This document shows positions 1-6,534 of a stretch of 9,385 nt of DNA, piece by piece. The position numbers and the translations under genes are program-made. Below the pieces are notes generated by a model. That model was given only the letters and a program-made list of their open reading frames with translations. It ran no database searches and had not been told where the DNA came from. Source of the DNA: Dehalococcoidia bacterium (GTDB taxonomy: Bacteria > Chloroflexota > Dehalococcoidia > Dehalococcoidales > Fen-1064). The stretch lies in NCBI GenBank assembly GCA_011192055.1, contig DUES01000179.1, positions 8,975 through 18,359 of the forward strand. The letters run 5' to 3'. The stretch's first letter is position 1, and every line of letters begins with the position of its first letter.

Positions 1-296
1 ACGGCGGCAATTACGGTGATACCCACGCGAAAGGCGGAACGGGTGCCCCAGATAACTCCATAGAGGATATCATACTGGCCTTCGGTAGTCCCGAATGGAT
101 GTTCCGGACTGGGAGGTGTCGGTGTTGGAGAGTAGCCGGTACGCGGTATCTGGTAAGCATCCCTGTGTCCTTCAGGTGCCGGTGCTATTACGGGTGCCAG
201 AAGTGCAATGACAATGAATATCAGGATAACCGTGATACCGATAATCGAAAGCGGGTTTCGTCGCAACTGGTAGAGCATGTATCGTAATCGTGTCAT
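1..296 (-). CDS. dppC: DppC/OppC-like ABC transporter permease (N-terminal part, cut by window edge)
   Basis: This is the inner-membrane permease partner of the DppB-like protein just upstream, in a peptide/nickel-type ABC importer. About 98 codons are visible; the C-terminal two thirds, with the EAA loop, lie beyond the left edge. The protein starts MTRLRYMLYQLRRNPLSIIG: a basic cytoplasmic head, then one membrane segment at about residues 17-39. A proline-rich stretch (about 57-63) follows, then HPFGT and a DIL..VIWG.R motif (about 66-85), which match the usual HPFGTD..GRD(I/V)L...G.R signature before the permease core. The signature is altered, with GTT for GTD and GQYD for GRD. The ATG overlaps the dppB stop codon (ATGA at 293-296), so the two genes are probably translationally coupled. 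A weak GGAG lies 10 nt upstream, inside dppB. The family call is firm; the transported substrate is unknown. Confidence 0.9.
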   Translation of the reverse strand, partial: MTRLRYMLYQLRRNPLSIIGITVILIFIVIALLAPVIAPAPEGHRDAYQIPRTGYSPTPTPPSPEHPFGTTEGQYDILYGVIWGTRSAFRVGITVIAA

Positions 297-1339
297 TGTG
301 CCTGAGCTCCAAGCCTTACTCTGGGGTCTACCCTGGCATAAAGCAGGTCAACCACCAGGTTAGTGAGAACAAACAGTACTGCATTAAACATGGCAAATGC
401 CAGGACGGATGGTATATCCAGGCTAACGGCTGATTTTGCCGCCCACCAGCCCAGGCCCTTATAGTTGAAAATGGTCTCCGTGATGACAACCCCGTTCACA
501 ATACCTGCAAAAACATAGCCGGAAACAGTGAGTACCGGAATAAGAGCGTTTCTACGGGCATGTTTGCTGACCACGGTATTTTCATCCAGCCCTTTAGCAC
601 GGGCGGTCAGGATATAACCCTTACCCAGCGACTCAAGCATACTCGAGCGCATCAGGCGCATGATGAAAGCCAGGTTGACCACGGTCAGGGTTATTACGGG
701 CAAAATAAGGTGTCTCAGGGCATCACCCAAAACACGCAGGTTGCCATTCAGGATAGCATCAATGGTGTTAATCTTCGTATAACGGACGATTTCATCCGAA
801 TGCACGAATATATTCATATCAGTACTGAGGCGTTCCGGAGGCAGCAATCCTGAGAAGAAACCATAGAAGATCATGAGAAGGACCAGTCCCAGCCAGAAAG
901 TCGGCAGGGACCATCCGATAATGGCACCGAGACGGGTAACGTGGTCGAAAGTCTTGTCTTTGTGAGCGGCGGCTTTACTGCCCAGGATAATACCGCCGAT
1001 GATTATCATTGGAGTTGCGAATATGGCCAGTTCCACGGTTGCCGGCAGGAATTTCCAGATTGCTTCAACCACAGGAAGCGATACTACTCTGGACCAGCCG
1101 AAATTGCCGTGGAACACCTGGTTCATCCAGTGACCGTACTGTATCCATACCGGGTCATTAAGGCCGTACTTCTCTATAATCTCCGGGAGCTGGCTGAACT
1201 GAGTTGCATTTCTTACATACAGGGTAGCCCTTTCTACAGGTGAGAAAAACTGCAGAAGGGCAAATATTAACAGGGTAACTCCGAAAAGCACCGGAATAAG
1301 CATAAAAAGCCTTCGGATGATATAGGCCCTCAGTTCCAC
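293..1339 (-). CDS. dppB: DppB/OppB-like ABC transporter permease
   Basis: This is a 348-residue integral membrane subunit of a peptide/nickel/opine-type ABC importer, close to the usual family length. The N-terminus (MELRAYIIRRLFMLIPVLFG) is the classic DppB head, with a first membrane segment at about 9-31. Further segments lie near 99-120, 136-162, 211-228, 266-290 and 311-333, and a long external loop spans about 163-205. The EAA cytoplasmic loop that contacts the ATPase is clear at about 242-268 (TARAKGL, then RRNALIPVL). The C-terminus carries the family's DPR..LG motif at 338-344. The start is GTG, supported by a GGGAGG Shine-Dalgarno five bases upstream. The gene is 115 nt downstream of the binding-protein gene and overlaps dppC by four bases. 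A stem-loop in the leader may control its translation. No ATPase genes are visible; they may lie left of the window. Confidence 0.95.
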   Translation of the reverse strand: MELRAYIIRRLFMLIPVLFGVTLLIFALLQFFSPVERATLYVRNATQFSQLPEIIEKYGLNDPVWIQYGHWMNQVFHGNFGWSRVVSLPVVEAIWKFLPATVELAIFATPMIIIGGIILGSKAAAHKDKTFDHVTRLGAIIGWSLPTFWLGLVLLMIFYGFFSGLLPPERLSTDMNIFVHSDEIVRYTKINTIDAILNGNLRVLGDALRHLILPVITLTVVNLAFIMRLMRSSMLESLGKGYILTARAKGLDENTVVSKHARRNALIPVLTVSGYVFAGIVNGVVITETIFNYKGLGWWAAKSAVSLDIPSVLAFAMFNAVLFVLTNLVVDLLYARVDPRVRLGAQAQ

Positions 1340-1343
1340 ACAA

Positions 1344-1350
1344 ACCTCCC
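1344..1350 (-). promoter_or_regulatory. Shine-Dalgarno of the dppB-like gene (GGGAGGT)
   Basis: On the minus strand GGGAGGT sits four to five bases before the GTG start at 1339. It fixes that start in preference to other GTG/TTG codons nearby. GGAGGT is exactly complementary to ACCTCC in the loop of the adjacent stem-loop (plus coordinates 1378-1383), so this ribosome site could be masked by the loop. Confidence 0.75.
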
Positions 1351-1354
1351 GTGT

Positions 1355-1397
1355 ATAGGCGAGGAAAACCCCCGGGCGGAGGTCCTTCCTCGCCTAT
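1355..1397 (-). promoter_or_regulatory. Intercistronic stem-loop between binding-protein and permease genes, loop complementary to the dppB ribosome site
   Basis: Twelve bases, ATAGGCGAGGAA at 1355-1366, pair perfectly with 1386-1397, enclosing a 19-base loop. The element lies 57 nt downstream of the binding-protein stop and ends five bases before the dppB Shine-Dalgarno. No T-run follows on the minus strand, so it is not a typical intrinsic terminator. Hairpins at this place in binding-protein-dependent transporter operons are known to protect the upstream mRNA, giving more binding protein than permease. In transcript sense the loop carries GGACCTCC. Its last six bases are the exact complement of the dppB GGAGGT, and the two leading G bases could form G-U wobbles with the next two. 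A pseudoknot or alternative pairing that hides the ribosome site is therefore possible. The stem is seen directly; the regulatory role is inferred. Confidence 0.65.
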
Positions 1398-1454
1398 TTC
1401 GTGTCCCTATTGGTTTTTGTCAGAGGAATACGGTTACCGGTAGTTTCCGGACTA

Positions 1455-3251
1455 CTAGTATTCCTTGCTCAACTCGTACAGGTTCCCGAAGTTGCCCGGC
1501 AGTACCGGATTGTAATAGAATCCCTTGACCCAGCTGCGGAAGTAACGTCTGCCCAGAGGTTGTGAAAGGATAAAGCTGGGCACATCATCAACATACAACT
1601 GGTCCAGTTCTCGATAGGTAGCTTCTCTTGCAGCGGGTGTAGTCCCACCGATACCTTCGGAAATTAGAGCGTCAACCTCGGCATTCTCATAGTTCTGCCA
1701 TCCTGAGAACGTGCCGGCGCTGCTCATAAACGGGAAGATGAAGTTGTGGGCATCCGGGTAATCGGCCAGCCAGCCTATCTGGAACATCGGGTGCAGTCCG
1801 GCATACATACCACGCAGGAGCGTCGGCCACTGCATAACCTGGATAAGTACCGTGAACTTCTCGTTGAGGTTAAACAGGTTTTCCTGGAGAATTTCACAGG
1901 CTGTCTTCCGGGTTACGTTACCGGCGTTGTAAGCGATAGTGAAGGTAAAGCCCTTTTCCCAGACTTCGCCACCCCAGGCCTTTTTGAGGTGCTCCTCGGC
2001 CTTGGCAAGGTCCCAATTGTACCTGGGTGCTTGGCCATCGTAGTAGGAGAGACCTTCGACAATTGGCGAGCCGATCTGCTGAGCCTCGTTCTTCAGGGCG
2101 TCCTTCAGGTAAACCTCCCAGTTGAAAGCGTACGCAATACCTTTCCTGAGGTCGATATCGGTGAAAAAGTCCCGCGGGATACCGGCACCATCAAACTGTC
2201 CGCTGCCAATAAAGGTACTGTCTTCACTGATGGCGAACTGGAAGAATATAGCGTCATTTGTAAGAGAGGGCAGGTCTTTCCAGATGGTCAGTCCTTCGAC
2301 ATCTTCAAGCTCGTCAATGTGAGCCCTGGGAACATCTACCTGGTCGGCATCACCGGCTTCGAGCATCAGCCGCCGGGTGGTCCACTCTTCAACAACCTTG
2401 ATAACAACCCGCTCTAACTTGGCAGCAGTACGCCAGTAGTTGTCGTTCCTGATCATAACAGTCTCGACACCCTCATCCCATCTTTCCAGTTCGAAGGGGC
2501 CGGTCCCATTCATGACATCCTGGATTGGTGAACCGCCTGAAGCCGGGTCATTCAGTGCTTCATAGGAAGCCTGAGTACCATCCCAGTCGCCGTTCTCAAT
2601 ACACCACTCTTTATCAAGTATAGCGCCCCATGAGTTCGACAGAATCTGCAGGAACGGTTCGTAAGGCATTGCCAGGTTGAACTGTACCCAGTCACCATCA
2701 ACCTCAACCTTGCCCGTCAGCTCATCAAGCGGTATCAGACCGTCATCTATCCGTGAGGAATGAGTTTCAGTCCCGAAAAGCGGCTCAAAAAGCATCCACT
2801 GGGGTCCGGCACCATAGTCCTGTACCATTCCCCTTTCAAACGAGTACTCTACATCCTCCGGTGTCAGGTCGTTTCCGTTGTGGAACTTGACCCCTTTCCG
2901 TATTTTGAAACGGTAGGTCTTGCCGTCATCAGAAACATTCCACTCGGTGGCCAGTATCGGGTCAAACTCGGTTGAACTCTCACCTTTCCAGAAGATGAGT
3001 GTCTCATAGACTGCCTGTATTATCTCGCCGCTGGCTGTATCGTAGGCGTAGGCCGGGTCCAGAGAGTCAGGGGGGCCAATAGTTGCATAGATGAATATAT
3101 TCGGATTCTTAATCTCAGGTTGTGCCGGTGCCTCCTCCTCTATCTGGACTTCGCCAGCCTCTTCCTCCTGGCATCCGGGCAGCAGCATTGCGGCGATTAA
3201 TAATGCTGCCACCAGCGTCCAGATGAAGTTCTTCTTCCCTTTCTGTTTCAC
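1455..3251 (-). CDS. Extracellular solute-binding lipoprotein, family 5 (DppA/OppA-like)
   Basis: This is a 598-residue substrate-capturing lipoprotein of the ABC importer, tethered outside the membrane. The N-terminus is a lipoprotein signal peptide: basic MKQKGKK, a hydrophobic core at about 9-24, and the lipobox LLPGC with the lipidated cysteine at 27. A short acidic, proline-containing linker follows (about 28-50). The family-5 domain begins near residue 52, with SLDPAYAYDT at about 63-72. The signature block spans about 101-126: ATEWNVSDDGKTY, then GVKFHNG. The protein is slightly longer than E. coli DppA/OppA (about 510-520 mature residues). The start is GTG with AAGGGAG six bases upstream. 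It is the first gene of an operon continuing into the DppB- and DppC-like permeases. Family-5 proteins bind peptides, nickel, sugars, opines and other ligands, so the ligand cannot be read from this sequence. Confidence 0.95.
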   Translation of the reverse strand: MKQKGKKNFIWTLVAALLIAAMLLPGCQEEEAGEVQIEEEAPAQPEIKNPNIFIYATIGPPDSLDPAYAYDTASGEIIQAVYETLIFWKGESSTEFDPILATEWNVSDDGKTYRFKIRKGVKFHNGNDLTPEDVEYSFERGMVQDYGAGPQWMLFEPLFGTETHSSRIDDGLIPLDELTGKVEVDGDWVQFNLAMPYEPFLQILSNSWGAILDKEWCIENGDWDGTQASYEALNDPASGGSPIQDVMNGTGPFELERWDEGVETVMIRNDNYWRTAAKLERVVIKVVEEWTTRRLMLEAGDADQVDVPRAHIDELEDVEGLTIWKDLPSLTNDAIFFQFAISEDSTFIGSGQFDGAGIPRDFFTDIDLRKGIAYAFNWEVYLKDALKNEAQQIGSPIVEGLSYYDGQAPRYNWDLAKAEEHLKKAWGGEVWEKGFTFTIAYNAGNVTRKTACEILQENLFNLNEKFTVLIQVMQWPTLLRGMYAGLHPMFQIGWLADYPDAHNFIFPFMSSAGTFSGWQNYENAEVDALISEGIGGTTPAAREATYRELDQLYVDDVPSFILSQPLGRRYFRSWVKGFYYNPVLPGNFGNLYELSKEY

Positions 3252-3257
3252 GTTTCT

Positions 3258-3264
3258 CTCCCTT
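3258..3264 (-). promoter_or_regulatory. Shine-Dalgarno of the binding-protein gene (AAGGGAG)
   Basis: A purine-rich AAGGGAG on the minus strand is six bases before the GTG at 3249-3251. This supports the GTG start, which places the basic residues directly before the hydrophobic core of the signal peptide. Confidence 0.7.
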
Positions 3265-3333
3265 TCATAGATTTACAAGACTTATTTTTAGCAAGGTCCC
3301 TCAGGTCTGACAGAAACCTTACATCCAGCAATA

Positions 3334-3363
3334 AATATACTCCTAAATATACAGGCACGTCAA
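3334..3363 (-). promoter_or_regulatory. Candidate sigma-70-type promoter of the ABC importer operon
   Basis: On the minus strand TTGACG (5/6 to consensus, at 3358-3363) is followed after 18 bases by TATATT (5/6, at 3334-3339). The leader to the GTG at 3251 would be about 75 nt. The surrounding 194-base spacer (3252-3445) is AT-richer than the genes around it. Just upstream of the -35 (about 3372-3395) lie short palindromes, GTGCGCAC and CGTACG, which could be an operator, but they are short enough to be chance. No intrinsic terminator with a T-run was seen for the upstream serine-hydrolase gene, so read-through from it is possible. Confidence 0.45.
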
Positions 3364-3445
3364 TAGTACTCGTGCGCACATACTCTTCGTACGTGTTCGT
3401 ATCTCAATTCCTGTATATAACAGTATCCCGGAGCCATGAGTTTTT

Positions 3446-5368
3446 TCAGAAATGAAAGCCCAGCAGGTTAAAGTAAAACAACTGCCATACGAAAACTAGT
3501 GCCGCTACAGTGACCAGCACGTATCGAATACCTGTCCATCGCTTCAGATGGCCCGTCTTTAATAATACAACAGTAAGAACAAACAAACAAACAGTAAATA
3601 TGGCACTGGCGACAGCAGCCGTGAGACCAGCATATACGAGCCAGGGCACGCCAAAGGCTATTTCTTCCGACCTGCTGAGTTGAATAAACAGGATACCGAC
3701 AGCCAGGGTATTCAGCAAACTGATTATCACCACCGTGTAATGTGCCAGTCGGGGCAGTAAAGCACCCGGTAAGCCGGTTCTTTTTTTATTATTCTTCCTG
3801 AATACCCGCGTGTAGCTTCGCAGCACGGACAGGAATATAAGCGCACAGATACCGAGTACCGTACAGTGAAAGAAGGGTGTTTCATAAATGGACAGTTTAA
3901 CGTAAGCTGCCTGCGGAGTACCTCCATCAAACAAGTTACTGATGCTTCCCTGGCTATTTTCACGGAAGACAAGCACCTTCCGGGTACCGATACCACGAAA
4001 GACCATTGGGGCCGTCTCAATGTACTGCCGGGGTCCGGTACCGTGCTGCTCGACCAGTAACGTACCATCACGGCTTATTTTAACAGTTGTCAGGCTGAAC
4101 AGTTCCGCTACTCGCTCAAATGTAGTATACGTACGGTTTGTGGGACGATATACACCGGCATATTTATTGTTAGCGTCCTGCATGGTGGAAGTAACAGGAT
4201 CCGGTATCGGGTAATAACGATCAAGGAAAGCACGTATTAATGCTTCCAGGGCTGCACCCTTGTTTCCGCAATTATAGGATACAAATAAACCGGTATTTTG
4301 TTCAGGAAGGAGTGCTACCAGGGAAGAGAAATACCTGGTACCGCCACTGTGTACCAGGAGCCGCTGTCCATTCAAATCTCTCTCCTGGAAACCATAGGTC
4401 ATCCCGGGAAGTCGGGGGTCATTAGTAAACTGCTGCCGCTGCATCTCAAGAGCTGACAATTCCTGCAGGATACGTTTGTTCCCGTAACGTCCGTTCTGGA
4501 GATGCATAACCATGAATTGTGCTATTTCGACTGCTGTTGAACTCATACTGTTAGCGGGTACCAGTTGGAAATACTGGAACTGTCCTGCCTGTAATATTCC
4601 ATCCTGGTAGAAATACCCCGTTGCCCTGTCTGAGATATATTCGGGTGGCAAAGGCTGCCGGAATGTACTGCGGGTTATGCCCAGTGGCCTGAATATGTTC
4701 TCCTCAATGAATTCATTGAAGGGTATACCGGAAGTCCGCTCCACGATATAACCGGCCAGCGCTGCTCCGTAGTTGGAGTAGGCCGTCAATTCTCCGGGGG
4801 ACCGGGCACGGTCAGGCATGTCCTTGATAACGACTTCGTGTAATGACCGCAGGTCCCGGGCGTTACGGGCTTCCGTATCCACGTATTTGGCGGCAAATCC
4901 CGCCGTATGCGTCAGCAGATGAGAAAGTGTAACCGGCTCAGTAAAGGTATCCGGGATCCGGAAGTCCGGCAGATATGTATTAACGTCCGCATTGACATCA
5001 AGCTGACCCCGTTCCACCAGTTGCATAACGGCTGTCCACGTAAACAGCTTGGAGACAGACCCTACTCTGAACAGCGTCTCATCTGCACTTACCGGCTGCT
5101 GACTTTCAAGGTCTGCATATCCATACCCGCCGGCTAACAGTACATCATCGTCCTTGACTATGGCCAGTGCAGCCCCTGGTATATGATATTCCTCCAGTTG
5201 GTCCTGCATGAAGTCATCCATGAAGGATTTCAACTCATCATAATCGTTGATATCGTGCAGGTCAGTGTGTGCTGAATAAGCAGGCAGTTGCCGCCCACCG
5301 GTAACAGGGCAAACAAAAACAGAAATGGCAAATACTGCAGCAAACGAAATAACCAGTTTCTTCATCAT
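3446..5368 (-). CDS. Serine hydrolase, class C beta-lactamase/AmpC-like family, with C-terminal membrane domain
   Basis: This is a secreted or membrane-anchored serine hydrolase of the family that includes AmpC, D-aminopeptidases, penicillin-binding proteins and esterases; 640 residues from this start. The N-terminus (MMKKLVISFAAVFAISVF) looks like a Sec signal peptide. The catalytic domain covers about 40-390. It has the nucleophile motif SVSK at 104-107, the YSN motif at 197-199, and HSG at 340-342 in place of KTG, so all three catalytic elements are present. The common LLTHTAG motif is at about 151-157. After a beta-rich linker (about 400-495), four hydrophobic segments follow at about 500-517, 544-564, 573-603 and 614-633, forming a membrane tail about 140 residues long. 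Start choice is uncertain: tandem ATGs at 5368 and 5365 fit the signal peptide, a GTG lies at 5389, and none has a clear Shine-Dalgarno. The substrate (peptide, ester or lactam) cannot be told. Confidence 0.9.
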   Translation of the reverse strand: MMKKLVISFAAVFAISVFVCPVTGGRQLPAYSAHTDLHDINDYDELKSFMDDFMQDQLEEYHIPGAALAIVKDDDVLLAGGYGYADLESQQPVSADETLFRVGSVSKLFTWTAVMQLVERGQLDVNADVNTYLPDFRIPDTFTEPVTLSHLLTHTAGFAAKYVDTEARNARDLRSLHEVVIKDMPDRARSPGELTAYSNYGAALAGYIVERTSGIPFNEFIEENIFRPLGITRSTFRQPLPPEYISDRATGYFYQDGILQAGQFQYFQLVPANSMSSTAVEIAQFMVMHLQNGRYGNKRILQELSALEMQRQQFTNDPRLPGMTYGFQERDLNGQRLLVHSGGTRYFSSLVALLPEQNTGLFVSYNCGNKGAALEALIRAFLDRYYPIPDPVTSTMQDANNKYAGVYRPTNRTYTTFERVAELFSLTTVKISRDGTLLVEQHGTGPRQYIETAPMVFRGIGTRKVLVFRENSQGSISNLFDGGTPQAAYVKLSIYETPFFHCTVLGICALIFLSVLRSYTRVFRKNNKKRTGLPGALLPRLAHYTVVIISLLNTLAVGILFIQLSRSEEIAFGVPWLVYAGLTAAVASAIFTVCLFVLTVVLLKTGHLKRWTGIRYVLVTVAALVFVWQLFYFNLLGFHF

Positions 5369-5429
5369 GCAACAATCGCCAGCATACACATATCAGGTCT
5401 GTTATTACTCAGTCGTAAGGTCGCACCAC

Positions 5430-5458
5430 CTAGTACTTATGACCGCACTCTTTGTCAA
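5430..5458 (-). promoter_or_regulatory. Candidate promoter of the serine-hydrolase gene
   Basis: On the minus strand a perfect TTGACA (5453-5458) is followed after 17 bases by TACTAG (5430-5435), a weak -10 with 3/6 matches. Transcription from it would start about 55 nt before the proposed ATG. It competes with the extended -10 element at 5492-5500, and neither is proven. Confidence 0.3.
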
Positions 5459-5491
5459 AGGCACAGCTCCAGACAGATATGTTGGTTTCCC

Positions 5492-5500
5492 ATTATATCA
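5492..5500 (-). promoter_or_regulatory. Candidate extended -10 element (TGATATAAT)
   Basis: On the minus strand TGATATAAT matches the extended -10 consensus TGnTATAAT exactly. No -35 was found at the expected distance, but extended -10 promoters can do without one. It would give a leader of about 115 nt to the serine-hydrolase gene. In AT-rich intergenic DNA a match of this size can be chance. Confidence 0.3.
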
Positions 5501-5568
5501 GTGTTACGCTTATCCGGTGTTCAGGTGCCTGTAAGACTGCTTCCCGACAGAGATTGACCCCGGCTTCC

Positions 5569-5598
5569 TTGACAACATTTCACCAAGAGAATTACGAT
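5569..5598 (+). promoter_or_regulatory. Candidate promoter of the crotonase gene
   Basis: A perfect TTGACA (5569-5574) is followed after 18 bases by TACGAT (5593-5598, 4/6). The predicted start of transcription is near 5605, leaving a leader of about 50 nt to the ATG at 5657. The -10 covers the ATG at 5597, which is an argument against translation starting there. Confidence 0.45.
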
Positions 5599-5646
5599 GG
5601 TGCCAGTTTATCATGACGAACTGGTCTATGGTATTAAACAGAACAC

Positions 5647-5651
5647 GGAGG
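5647..5651 (+). promoter_or_regulatory. Shine-Dalgarno of the crotonase gene (GGAGG)
   Basis: GGAGG lies five bases before the ATG at 5657. It decides that start over the in-frame ATG at 5597, which would add 20 residues that do not resemble the crotonase fold. Confidence 0.85.
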
Positions 5652-5656
5652 TATCA

Positions 5657-6493
5657 ATGTCATACGAGAACATCCTGTACGATGTGTCAAATCGAGTTGC
5701 CCACGTTACACTCAATCGGCCGGAGAAGCTAAACGCCCTCAGTGATATCCTGCTCGAAGAGTATGCTGCCGCCCTGGTCGAAGCTGAGCGTGACCCCGAT
5801 GTCGGGGTAGTTGTTGTCAGGGCTGCAGGAAGGGCTTTTTCTGCCGGATATGATGTAGGTGGCGGCAGTGGTTACACGCAAATCCAGAAACAGGCACCGT
5901 TTCTCGCCGACCGGTTGCGTCTCCAGTTCTTTGACGACAAGATAACAACAGCCTGGCGATTGGTCAAGCCTGTTATTGCCCAGGTCCACGGTTACTGCGT
6001 TGCCGGCGGTAACGATATTGCCGGGCAGTGCGATATTATTATTGCCGCCGAAAACGCCACCTTCGGTCATCCCCAGATACGCCGGCTTGGCCTGACATGG
6101 ATGCACATGTTCCCCTACAAGTGCGGCCCGCAGTGGTCCAAAATGCTCATGTTTACCGGGGACTCCATCAGCGGTAAGGAAGCCGAGAAAATCGGTGTTG
6201 TAGCCCGTGCCGTCCCGGAAGACAAGCTCGAAGAAGAAGTGGAAAAGCTGGCGGCCAGGATAGCCCTGGTTGACCCCACGCTCCTGGCAATGAACAAGCT
6301 GGCCGTTAACCGTGTCTTTGAGGAAATGGGGCTGCGGAACACTTTCAACGCAGCCAATACTTATGACACTATCGCTCATACGGCCGAAGCGATGCAGGAA
6401 TTCAACCGGATTGCCCGGGAGCAGGGTCTGAAAACTGCCCTCGCAGCCAACGAAGGCCCGTTCCGGCAATCACCGCGGCCGTTCGAGATATAG
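5657..6493 (+). CDS. Crotonase-superfamily protein (enoyl-CoA hydratase/isomerase-like) with altered catalytic residues
   Basis: This is a 278-residue cytoplasmic member of the enoyl-CoA hydratase/isomerase superfamily, which acts on acyl-CoA thioesters. The N-terminal VTLNRPEKLNALS block is at 17-29. The first oxyanion-hole element, FSAGYDV, is at 61-67; the second, HGYCVAGGNDIAGQCD, is at 111-126. FGHPQIRRLGL follows at 136-146. Both oxyanion elements are intact, so CoA-thioester binding is expected. Compared with rat mitochondrial hydratase, the position of Glu144 is Asp120 and that of Glu164 is Gln140, so ordinary hydration of a 2-enoyl-CoA is doubtful. The superfamily also contains isomerases, hydrolases, dehalogenases, decarboxylases and C-C hydrolases, so the reaction is left open. 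It is the only plus-strand gene here, and it converges on the amidohydrolase gene with a 41-base gap that holds no clear terminator. Confidence 0.93.
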   Translation: MSYENILYDVSNRVAHVTLNRPEKLNALSDILLEEYAAALVEAERDPDVGVVVVRAAGRAFSAGYDVGGGSGYTQIQKQAPFLADRLRLQFFDDKITTAWRLVKPVIAQVHGYCVAGGNDIAGQCDIIIAAENATFGHPQIRRLGLTWMHMFPYKCGPQWSKMLMFTGDSISGKEAEKIGVVARAVPEDKLEEEVEKLAARIALVDPTLLAMNKLAVNRVFEEMGLRNTFNAANTYDTIAHTAEAMQEFNRIAREQGLKTALAANEGPFRQSPRPFEI

Positions 6494-6534
6494 CACCGAA
6501 CATCAACAGAATATACGTATTACCAGACTGGCAG

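Noticed and set aside
99..287. Small plus-strand open frame at the left edge
   Set aside because: It is antisense to the start of the DppC-like gene, which has clear membrane-segment and family motifs.
1158..1343. Minus-strand frame starting at TTG just upstream of the dppB start
   Set aside because: It overlaps dppB out of frame and its product shows no family resemblance; the GTG at 1339 has the better ribosome-site spacing and a canonical DppB N-terminus.
1355..1397. Intrinsic terminator between the binding-protein and permease genes
   Set aside because: The stem is strong, but no T-run follows on the minus strand and the element abuts the next gene's ribosome site. It is better read as an mRNA processing or translation element.
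1746..2417. 223-residue open frame antisense to the binding-protein gene
   Set aside because: It is a shadow of the well-supported family-5 binding-protein gene, with no recognisable domain or ribosome site.
5597..5656. Upstream in-frame ATG giving the crotonase a 20-residue extension
   Set aside because: That ATG falls inside the candidate -10 and has no ribosome site; the ATG at 5657 has GGAGG at ideal spacing and begins at the family's normal N-terminus.
5729..6469. 246-residue open frame antisense to the crotonase gene
   Set aside because: It lies entirely opposite a strongly supported gene, resembles no family, lacks a ribosome site, and is explained by the codon bias of the crotonase gene.
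6494..6534. Bidirectional terminator between the converging crotonase and amidohydrolase genes
   Set aside because: Only a five-base inverted repeat (GACTG/CAGTC) and a short ATACGTAT palindrome are present, without a T-run; this is too weak to call.
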